From the NCBI RefSeq assembly GCF_031127905.1, contig NZ_JARXIC010000014.1, positions 1 through 64,000 on the forward strand: 64,000 nt of DNA, read 5' to 3'. Of the stretch, positions 9,452 through 16,101 are shown in pieces. Below the pieces are notes generated by a model. The model was given only the letters and a program-made list of their open reading frames with translations, searched no databases and was not told the origin of the DNA. This stretch comes from Thalassobacterium sedimentorum. Its GTDB lineage: Bacteria; Verrucomicrobiota; Verrucomicrobiia; Opitutales; Coraliomargaritaceae. Numbering within the stretch: the first letter of the stretch is position 1; the number at the start of each line of letters is the position of its first letter. Position numbers and translations under genes: made by a program.

Positions 9452-10873
9452 TTGTTAAGTGATTGGTTGCCAACTAAATACACGACAACCATTCAAAAAC
9501 GGGCAAGGACAGTGTGTAACCAGGAAGTCTTCGAGTTTCAAGACCACAATGGGCGTAAAGTCGTCGCAAGTTTCGACGGCGGATATTTGAGCAGCGAGGG
9601 GAGCGGGGCACTGCTGTTTCGCGAGCTGGAGTTGCGAACGGGAACAATCCATCGTCTGGCGGGCTGTTTGCGCGATGGGCGTAATCCCGAGTTGATCGAG
9701 CACAGTGTGGAAGCGTTGCTGCGCCAGCGTATCGGTGCCTTGTCGATGGGTTACGAAGATCTGAACGATCATGACAGTCTGCGCTACGATCCGGCGCACG
9801 GGCTGATGGCAGGGAAGGCGGACATCGAGGGCAAGCATCGCAGCGAAAAGAACCGGGGCAAGGCGCTGGCCGGGCACAGCACGCTGAAGCGGTTGGAGCA
9901 AAGCGCCCTCGGCGGTGACGGCCGCTACAAGAAGATCATTCCCGATACGGAAAAGATCGAACAGTTGCTAATCGAAGAAGGTGTTAAAGCCATCCCGCGC
10001 AAGAGTGGACGCATCATACTGGACTTCGACGCGACCGACGATCCCTTACACGGAGCTCAGGAAGGTCGTTTCTTTCATGGCTATTACGGGCACTACTGCT
10101 ACCTGCCCCTGTATTGCTTTTGCGGGAACATCCCCTTGCTGGCTCTGTTGCAGGATGCCAAGACCGATGCCAGTGCAGGAACGGTGGCTGCGCTGGAAAA
10201 GATCGTTTTGCGCGGGGACAGCGGTTTCGCCCGCGATGCGATCATGGATTGGTGTGAGCGCAACGGACTCTTTTACTGTCTGGGCTTGAAGCGCAATACA
10301 CGCTTGCAGGCGGAGCTTGCACCGAGCTTCGAGGTACTGCAATCAGACTTGGACGCAGGCCTGTTGCAACTGCCGGTGCGGCGCTTTGTCGAGTTCGAGT
10401 ATCGCACCCTGAACAGCTGGAGCCGCAGGCGACCGGTCGTGGGCAAGGCCGAGGTTCTGGCCAAAGGCGAGAACCCCCGCTTCGTCGTGACCAATTTTGA
10501 GGCGGAGCACTTTGACGCCCGTGCGCTTTACGAAGACTTTTACTGCGCCCGCGGCGATATGGAGAACCGAATCAAGGAACAGCAGCAGGACCTTTTCGCT
10601 GACCGCACCAGCACCCATGCGATGGCCTCGAACCAGTTGCGGCTTTGGTTCTCGGCCTTCGCACACCTGATGCTCTCGCAGTTGCAGGCCATCGCGCTGG
10701 TCGGCACGCGCCTGGAAAAAGCGACGATCGGCACCCTCCGCCTGCGGCTGTTCAAGATTGCAGCCAGGGTTAAAGTCAGCGTCCGGCGCATCCGCTTTGA
10801 ACTCGCCGTAGGCTGCCCCGATCAGGATGTCTTCGCCCAGGTCTTCAAAAACCTGCAGGCCTGGCCTTCGTAG
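9452..10873 (+). CDS. IS1380-family transposase
   Basis: 473 residues from a TTG start (no better upstream ATG). DDE transposase: LDFDATDDPLHGAQEG carries the first catalytic Asp, FHGYYGHYCYLPLY is the IS1380 signature, LRGDSGFARDAIMDWCE holds the second Asp, and YCARGDMENRIKEQQ with the later helices provides the Glu region. Between DASAGTVAALEK and IVLRGDSGF the protein seems about 12-14 residues shorter than I would expect in the family (usually an R/K-rich segment there), which may be an in-frame deletion. The rest is intact. It cuts and pastes its own element. Confidence 0.88.
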   Translation: MLSDWLPTKYTTTIQKRARTVCNQEVFEFQDHNGRKVVASFDGGYLSSEGSGALLFRELELRTGTIHRLAGCLRDGRNPELIEHSVEALLRQRIGALSMGYEDLNDHDSLRYDPAHGLMAGKADIEGKHRSEKNRGKALAGHSTLKRLEQSALGGDGRYKKIIPDTEKIEQLLIEEGVKAIPRKSGRIILDFDATDDPLHGAQEGRFFHGYYGHYCYLPLYCFCGNIPLLALLQDAKTDASAGTVAALEKIVLRGDSGFARDAIMDWCERNGLFYCLGLKRNTRLQAELAPSFEVLQSDLDAGLLQLPVRRFVEFEYRTLNSWSRRRPVVGKAEVLAKGENPRFVVTNFEAEHFDARALYEDFYCARGDMENRIKEQQQDLFADRTSTHAMASNQLRLWFSAFAHLMLSQLQAIALVGTRLEKATIGTLRLRLFKIAARVKVSVRRIRFELAVGCPDQDVFAQVFKNLQAWPS

Positions 10874-11038
10874 AAGAGCATCACGCCTCGTAGCTCACTG
10901 AAAAAGTCCGACGGGCCGCGCCCGATGGCTTCAGCGTGCACCCAGCCTAGAGATTATCCGGAAAACTAGATGCTCAGAGCGGTTCCCACCGGGTTTTGAA
11001 TCAACTGCGAGGAAAAATCGGTGTCGCAGGCTTTTCAT

Positions 11039-11085
11039 GTTCACCAAATCCACGGATAATAACTCACTCTTAAAAGTTGGTGAAC
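11039..11085. repeat. Hairpin inside the right end of the IS
   Basis: Perfect 9-bp inverted repeat GTTCACCAA/TTGGTGAAC separated by 29 bases, five bases before the terminal CGGGCTAGG. It could be a transposase-binding site or a structure that blocks read-through. Confidence 0.5.
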
Positions 11086-11143
11086 AATGCGGGCTAGGAT
11101 GCCTCAAATTAGTGATAGCACTTCGTAGTTCAGTGATATCGCA

Positions 11144-12127
11144 TTACATTATTTGACTTAGGTCGATTACCATATGACGTATCTTCTCACGCTTCCAAGT
11201 ATAAGTGGCATGCAGGAGGCCGTCGGCGCTTTGAATGATTGCCGGATAGCTAAGTTCGCCTTCGGTTGTATCCAGTGTAAGCACGGATTCCCAGTTTAGA
11301 CCATCTGTTGAGATGGCTAGGTTCATTGGAGTGCGACCACTTGTACAATGGTTGTAAATGAGTGCATGGCGACCATCGAACAGCGTGACTGCGTCTGTGC
11401 CTGAATCTGGATTGGGCAACTCTAGGAAGTCCATTTCGCTCCAAGTCTTCCCATCATCCTCAGACCAAGTGCTAAAAATGCGCTTTGCCAACTGGGTGCG
11501 TCCGAGCGCTTGAAGGCGGCCGTCTTTATGGATCAGCAAGCTAGGCTGAATGGCCCCGAATTCTTCGCCGTCGTTAACTGGGGCGGTGCGCGACCAAGTC
11601 AGGCCTTGATCTTCTGTGCGTTCAAAATGTACGCGCCAGCCCGTCGCCATCGTGACTTCGGTACTGGAGGGGCACAATAGCGTGCCGTTCGGCAATTGAA
11701 GGGGTTTGTTTTTGATCGGCCCGTAGATGCCTTCCGGGAGGCGAGTTGGGGGGCTCCAAGTTTGACCATCGTCTTCTGAACTCATGAGCATTCCCCACCA
11801 AGTGTTAGGAGAGACGCCCACTTTATAAAAGAGTAGTAGGCGGCCATTCGGCACTTGATGAAGTACCGGGTTCCAACAGGCATACCGAACGGGGCTTCCG
11901 TTGGAATCGGTATATTGAATTCCATTGGCCACTTCCATCGGTTTACTCCAGCTCCCGTTTTCGTGGCGAGAGATCCATACACCTACTGTTGGATGAAATT
12001 CTCGTGGTCCGCCAAACCAAGCAGCGACGAGTCCGCTGGATGTCTCTGCGATGGTAGATGCGTGACATGCTTTGAACGGGGATTGGTCAAATATAAACTC
12101 TGAAACTTTTATTGGAGTGTTGCTCAT
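11144..12127 (-). CDS. BNR-repeat sialidase-like glycosidase (six-bladed propeller)
   Basis: 327 residues, ATG at 12127, no signal peptide. It matches the sialidase-like BNR_2 family: an N-terminal CHASTIAET...AAWFGG strand and four Asp-box type motifs (SSEDDGQTW, TEDQGLTW, SEDDGKTW, STDGLNW), with conserved RYACWNPVL and AIQPSLL segments. Related proteins are annotated as exo-alpha-sialidases, but the family also contains glycosidases with other specificities, so the substrate is open. It lies 9-18 bases from a strong TATAAT and a tandem 10-bp repeat (12153-12181) and is followed upstream by an AraC gene on the same strand, its probable regulator. Confidence 0.75.
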   Translation of the reverse strand: MSNTPIKVSEFIFDQSPFKACHASTIAETSSGLVAAWFGGPREFHPTVGVWISRHENGSWSKPMEVANGIQYTDSNGSPVRYACWNPVLHQVPNGRLLLFYKVGVSPNTWWGMLMSSEDDGQTWSPPTRLPEGIYGPIKNKPLQLPNGTLLCPSSTEVTMATGWRVHFERTEDQGLTWSRTAPVNDGEEFGAIQPSLLIHKDGRLQALGRTQLAKRIFSTWSEDDGKTWSEMDFLELPNPDSGTDAVTLFDGRHALIYNHCTSGRTPMNLAISTDGLNWESVLTLDTTEGELSYPAIIQSADGLLHATYTWKREKIRHMVIDLSQIM

Positions 12128-12152
12128 TGCTTTTACTGGTGGTGATTTTACT

Positions 12153-12181
12153 ATTATAGAATAGGGTGAGGATAGGGTGAG
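12153..12181 (-). promoter_or_regulatory. Promoter of the BNR gene with tandem regulator site
   Basis: Read on the minus strand: two exact direct copies of CTCACCCTAT (12172-12181 and 12161-12170) spaced 11 bases apart, followed at once by TATAAT (12158-12153), about 25 bases before the start codon. Direct repeats about one helical turn apart are what AraC-family proteins bind. Since the copies occupy the -35/-10 spacer, the bound protein might repress or remodel the promoter. Confidence 0.5.
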
Positions 12182-12315
12182 CTAACTTTTTGATTCAAAT
12201 TAATTTTCTAAACATATGTGGTAGGAAATCGACACTATGGTGTGATGCTTATTATGACCGGATGTTTAGAGTTGTCGCGATATTGCGCGTTTTACTTTTG
12301 TGAGGTAATCGAGTT

Positions 12316-13110
12316 TTAAAGTGACCTTAAGTGTGTTGGGGGCTGCTTGTAGTATTGTCGAATGAGTTTATTAAAGTGTTGCGTGTCTGGGATGCCTACG
12401 TGGTAGGCGATCTGTTTTATCGGCATAGTGGTGTGTGTCAGTAGGTGGCAGGCAGTTTCCATTCGGCGGGTGCGAATGTATTTTCCAGTGGTTACACCTG
12501 TTGCCGCTTTGAAGAGACGATTGAGGTGTGTTTGTGAGATTTCAAGTTCATCCGCCAGAGCTTCAACACTGATGCTCTCAGAGATATGCATGTCAATTTC
12601 ATCCATTGCGCGTGCCACAATCGGGTGTCGATGGGGCTGGTTGGTATTAACTTGGGTATCGCTTGGGACTAATTGCCAAAGAATATCCCACAGCTTGGCT
12701 ACGGCTCGAACCGGATGCATGCGATAGAGGGAGGAGAGCGTTTGGAGCTCAGCTTTTAGGCCTTCAAATCTAGGACCTAGGTCTTGCATGATTGGGATGT
12801 GAGCATCGCTTCCTCCCTCACTTTTGTTGGGAATGAAATGCGCCCAGGTTTTTATTGTTTTGCCATTAAATTTATATGCCAGATCCACTCCAGGCCAAGT
12901 GATGCCGGCATATCCTTCTTTGAAAGGATAAATTTTCCCCTCCATGTGGAGCTCACCCTCACCTTGGAATAGATTAAGGCACCAGAACCGATCTAGTTTG
13001 TAGCGTTCCATTTTACGTAGTCCATGTGTTCTGTGTCCGGACATTCGTAGTATCTGTGGGGGGGTAGATAGGGGAATTGTATGGGTGTGTGCATTGTGTG
13101 GGATATTCAT
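12316..13110 (-). CDS. AraC-family transcriptional regulator
   Basis: 264 residues from ATG 13110 (an in-frame GTG at 13131 is possible). An N-terminal cupin-like sensor (GEGELHMEGKIYPFKEGYAG) is followed by a C-terminal double helix-turn-helix (VEALADELEISQTHLNRLFKAATG and IKQIAYHVGIPDTQHFNKLIRQYY). It is divergent from the PEP-CTERM gene at 13228, which heads the rhamnosidase operon, and sits just upstream of the BNR gene on its own strand. It probably controls one or both. Confidence 0.87.
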   Translation of the reverse strand: MNIPHNAHTHTIPLSTPPQILRMSGHRTHGLRKMERYKLDRFWCLNLFQGEGELHMEGKIYPFKEGYAGITWPGVDLAYKFNGKTIKTWAHFIPNKSEGGSDAHIPIMQDLGPRFEGLKAELQTLSSLYRMHPVRAVAKLWDILWQLVPSDTQVNTNQPHRHPIVARAMDEIDMHISESISVEALADELEISQTHLNRLFKAATGVTTGKYIRTRRMETACHLLTHTTMPIKQIAYHVGIPDTQHFNKLIRQYYKQPPTHLRSL

Positions 13111-13165
13111 GTTATGTTTATTATATACCACACATGGTGATTTATTCCAGTTGATATTTAGTTAT

Positions 13166-13177
13166 ATTCGCGCGAAT
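13166..13177. promoter_or_regulatory. Palindromic site ATTCGCGCGAAT
   Basis: Perfect 12-bp palindrome in the 117-bp divergent region between the AraC gene (start 13110) and the PEP-CTERM gene (start 13228). GC-rich centre in AT-rich surroundings. A candidate operator for the rhamnosidase operon. Confidence 0.4.
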
Positions 13178-13227
13178 TTTTTAGGCCTTGAACCTGTTCT
13201 GTTAATTCAACCCTAGATTTAAGAAGT

Positions 13228-14031
13228 ATGAAAAACTACACACGTACCTTACTTGTTGCCTCAGCTGTTTTCTTGAGCTCTTTGATAGCTCATGCCGATG
13301 TTTGGGAGGACTTTGATTCACTGAATAATTGGAATGCTTATAGTGCTGAAGAGGGCGCTTTGACGCCTACGGTTGTGAGCGACGCTGGTGAGAAATATTT
13401 GAAGATGGAGACTGAATACACTGCCACAACAGGGCTGGACCGTATCGGCCGTATTGTTACAAAGGTTACTTATGATGATTTGAATTTTGCGACGAGTGCT
13501 GAGCCTGTATCGCTTGCTTTTGAAGATGTATCATTGGTTAACACTGGTCGACCAGGTTATCTGTTTATAGGTTTAACTACGGATGGTGGTAGTGCTAACT
13601 TATATAATCGGACCAATTCGATTTACTTCCAACAAGTTGGTGATGATGAGGCTTACCTAGTGCTTCGCGACGGTGGCACTGGTGGTTCCGGTACCCAGGC
13701 ATTGTGGAGCACTAATGATAGTTCGAAGCTTAGTTACGATTATAGCACAATATCCTTGGTGTTGACTGATACTACTTGGGCACTTGGTCTGTATGATGCT
13801 AGTGGAAGTGAATTGTTGAATGAATCGGGTTCAATGACGGTTAGCTCGAGTAATTGGGCGGATGGTGTTTATATGTCGATGACTTGGCAACAGTCTTCGA
13901 ATGGCTCTGCGACATCCATGTTTACAATGGATAGTATCAGCCTGATTCCTGAGCCTTCTGGCGCTTCTCTTTGGATGGGGGTTGGGTGCATGTTTGTTAT
14001 AGGCATGAGCGGTATACGTCGTCGCGCTTAA
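13228..14031 (+). CDS. PEP-CTERM surface protein, concanavalin-like beta-sandwich
   Basis: 267 residues. Signal peptide 1-23 (ending AHADV). Residues 24-240 look like a laminin-G/concanavalin-type jelly roll (WEDFDSLNNWNAYS, LNFATSAEPVSLAFEDVSL, SIYFQQVGDDEAYLVLRD). The C-terminus has the PEP-CTERM sorting signal: IPEPSG, a hydrophobic helix and RRRA. Such tails are recognised by an exosortase and direct the protein to the envelope; no exosortase gene lies in this window. It is the first gene of a run of co-oriented genes that reaches the symporter at 25549. Inference: a surface binder of the rhamnose-containing substrate. Confidence 0.85.
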   Translation: MKNYTRTLLVASAVFLSSLIAHADVWEDFDSLNNWNAYSAEEGALTPTVVSDAGEKYLKMETEYTATTGLDRIGRIVTKVTYDDLNFATSAEPVSLAFEDVSLVNTGRPGYLFIGLTTDGGSANLYNRTNSIYFQQVGDDEAYLVLRDGGTGGSGTQALWSTNDSSKLSYDYSTISLVLTDTTWALGLYDASGSELLNESGSMTVSSSNWADGVYMSMTWQQSSNGSATSMFTMDSISLIPEPSGASLWMGVGCMFVIGMSGIRRRA

Positions 14032-14109
14032 GCCGAGTCTAATTCGATAGCATCTGTTGCTTCTTTATATTTGGACGGGGCATTGCCTGTTCAAAGGATT
14101 TCTGTTGCC

Positions 14110-14829
14110 ATGAAAAAGACGACTTTAGTGTGCCGAGGGAGCTGCCGTGCCTTTACTTTGGTAGAGTTATTGGCAGTTCTCGCGATTGTTGCGATACTTT
14201 CGGCCATTTTAATTCCCACTCTTGGACGGGTCCGATCTCAGGCAACGGCGGCCCAGTGTGCCAATGGAATGCGTCAAATCGGTGTCTCAATGCACCTTTA
14301 TGTGAATGACAATGGTGGGCGTTTGCCAGGTCCCCTTTGGTCGGAACAGGGAGTGGTTTATCGTTCCAGTGGTGGAGTGATTGTGCAAGAAGGCCATTTA
14401 ATTGCATTTTTGGCTCCATATTTTGACGAACCGCACCAGGAAGATGGCTGGGGGAATGCACGTAATATTGACGCATTTTTGTGTCCTGCCTGGTTGGAGA
14501 GTAAAGGGTTCAGTGAAGGCGAGAGGGTCGACAAGGGCATCCCTTATCAGGCAGAAACTCTCTATTTTGGGCATAAGCGCTCTGATGTAGACCTTCAAAC
14601 CGAACCGAAGTTAATGGTGATGGTTCCAGAGCCCGCGCGGATTGCAGCTTTCTTCGAAACCGATGCTGAAGATGGCACCTATTATGGTAATACGGGGAAC
14701 AGCCGTCTTGCTGAAACGCCCGTTCATGGTTCGTTTCGTCATTATCTGTTTTTTGATGGTTCTGTCAGGGCGGTCAGCTTGGAGGATCAAGCCGAACAAC
14801 AGGAATACCAATCTTCCTGGGTCAACTAA
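14110..14829 (+). CDS. Prepilin-like protein with H-X9-DG tail
   Basis: 239 residues from ATG 14110; a TTG at 14071 in the same frame is less likely. After a short basic leader comes the type II/IV prepilin cleavage site and N-methylation helix (RAFTLVELLAVLAIVAILSAILIPTLG). The C-terminal part holds the H-X9-DG motif (HGSFRHYLFFDGS) typical of Planctomycetes/Verrucomicrobia pseudopilins. The middle is a small beta-rich domain with two Cys. It follows the PEP-CTERM gene by 78 bases and precedes the esterase. No pilin assembly gene is nearby, so it must use machinery encoded elsewhere. Confidence 0.87.
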   Translation: MKKTTLVCRGSCRAFTLVELLAVLAIVAILSAILIPTLGRVRSQATAAQCANGMRQIGVSMHLYVNDNGGRLPGPLWSEQGVVYRSSGGVIVQEGHLIAFLAPYFDEPHQEDGWGNARNIDAFLCPAWLESKGFSEGERVDKGIPYQAETLYFGHKRSDVDLQTEPKLMVMVPEPARIAAFFETDAEDGTYYGNTGNSRLAETPVHGSFRHYLFFDGSVRAVSLEDQAEQQEYQSSWVN

Positions 14830-14880
14830 TGCGCTCTAGTTGATATAACATACGATTTATTAATTAGATTAATTTATATA

Positions 14881-16095
14881 ATGTCAATGGATTCACAGCA
14901 TACCGATTTGCTTACCTTTCCTCTTCCCAATAAGGGGAGGGCTCTTCCTTGTTGGGATTTGAGCGTTCTGATGCAGGTGCCAGACTGTTACGATGTCCAA
15001 TCTTCTGAGCTGAAGTCACCTTGTGGCATTCGTCCGCTCTATTTTGAAGGTTTAAACTATCAAGGCAAACCGACCAGGGTGTTTGCATGGCTGGGTGTTC
15101 CTTCGGATGCGAGTGATTCAGTTCCAGGAATCGTTTTGGTCCATGGTGGAGGCGGAACGGCCTTTCATGATTGGGTCAAGCTTTGGGTCGATCGTGGCTA
15201 CGCAGCCATTGCAATCGATACAACGGGGTCGACACCTGAATTTGTTCACGGGATGGAGATTTCGCATCCTCGACATGCGTATGCGGGGCCCGCGTTTGAC
15301 GATGGAGCCTTTGCTGCTGCGATGGACTGCGTGACCGACCAATGGATGTGCCATGCGGTGGCGGATACAATCTTGGCACATAGTTTGTTGGCGTCACAGC
15401 CAAAGATCGACAGTCAACGCATTGGTATCAGTGGAGTATCTTGGGGCGGGGTTATCTCAGAGATTGCGGTTAGCTTGGATGACCGGTTTTGCTTTGCCGC
15501 TCCTGTCTATGGTTGTGGCCATTTGGGGGAGAATTCCTATTGGCTTGAAACGGACTTCCAGAAACTGGATCCCGAAATAGCTCGACGCTGGATCGAGTTA
15601 TGGGATCCTGGAATGTATCTTGGAAATGCCAGGCTCCCCATGTTGTTCTGTAATGGAACGAATGATAAGCATTTTCGACCCGACTCGTGGCAGAAAACGT
15701 ATCGAGACGTTCGGGGACCGGTGACTTTGTCGATGAAGATTCGCATGCCTCACGATCATCCACCAGCAGGGGATCCCGCAGAGATTCTCGTATTTGCGGA
15801 TTCGATTGTCCGACAAGGAAGCGCTTTGCCGATGATTCAGGAACAGGGCTATTCGGAGAGAGCCGCATGGCTGCGTTGGGAGTCGGATGTGCCGATTGAC
15901 TCGGTAGAATTTGTATACACCGCAGATGAAGGAAACTGGGTACAACGGGAATGGCACAGTCTTCAAGCTACGATAAAGGGTTCAGAGCAAACTGCTGAAG
16001 TGTCCATTCCCACGGAATGCTCAGCGTGTTATTTCAACTTAATAGATACTCGGGGCTGCATTGTGAGTAGTGAACATTTCGAGACTAAAATATAA
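14881..16095 (+). CDS. Acetyl-xylan-esterase/dienelactone-hydrolase-like carbohydrate esterase
   Basis: 404 residues, ATG 14881, no signal peptide. Alpha/beta hydrolase: oxyanion-loop motif VLVHGGGGT (about residue 88), nucleophile elbow GVSWGG with Ser187, acid Asp262 in CNGTNDKHF and His291 or His293 in MPHDHPPAGD. The C-terminal 100 residues form a small beta-sandwich. Relatives in polysaccharide clusters remove acetyl groups from sugars. Being cytoplasmic by sequence and in line with GH78, it probably deacetylates imported oligosaccharides. Confidence 0.75.
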   Translation: MSMDSQHTDLLTFPLPNKGRALPCWDLSVLMQVPDCYDVQSSELKSPCGIRPLYFEGLNYQGKPTRVFAWLGVPSDASDSVPGIVLVHGGGGTAFHDWVKLWVDRGYAAIAIDTTGSTPEFVHGMEISHPRHAYAGPAFDDGAFAAAMDCVTDQWMCHAVADTILAHSLLASQPKIDSQRIGISGVSWGGVISEIAVSLDDRFCFAAPVYGCGHLGENSYWLETDFQKLDPEIARRWIELWDPGMYLGNARLPMLFCNGTNDKHFRPDSWQKTYRDVRGPVTLSMKIRMPHDHPPAGDPAEILVFADSIVRQGSALPMIQEQGYSERAAWLRWESDVPIDSVEFVYTADEGNWVQREWHSLQATIKGSEQTAEVSIPTECSACYFNLIDTRGCIVSSEHFETKI

Positions 16096-16101
16096 AATAC
16101 T

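Larger units (their letters stand above)
9406..11099 (+). mobile_element. IS1380-family insertion sequence
   Basis: The transposase gene is flanked by imperfect inverted ends: TCTAGCCCG at 9406-9414 on the left and CGGGCTAGG at 11090-11098 on the right (reverse complement CCTAGCCCG). This gives an element of about 1.69 kb. A further inverted repeat, GTTCACCAA (11039-11047) and TTGGTGAAC (11077-11085), lies just inside the right end. No convincing target-site duplication is visible. The region 10874-11098 between the transposase and the right end holds no gene. The left end lies directly next to the symporter fragment. Confidence 0.65.

Noticed and set aside
11144-12127. A confirmed neuraminidase
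   Set aside because: Asp boxes are present, but no full sialidase catalytic set could be verified and no other sialic-acid gene is in the window. Kept as sialidase-like.
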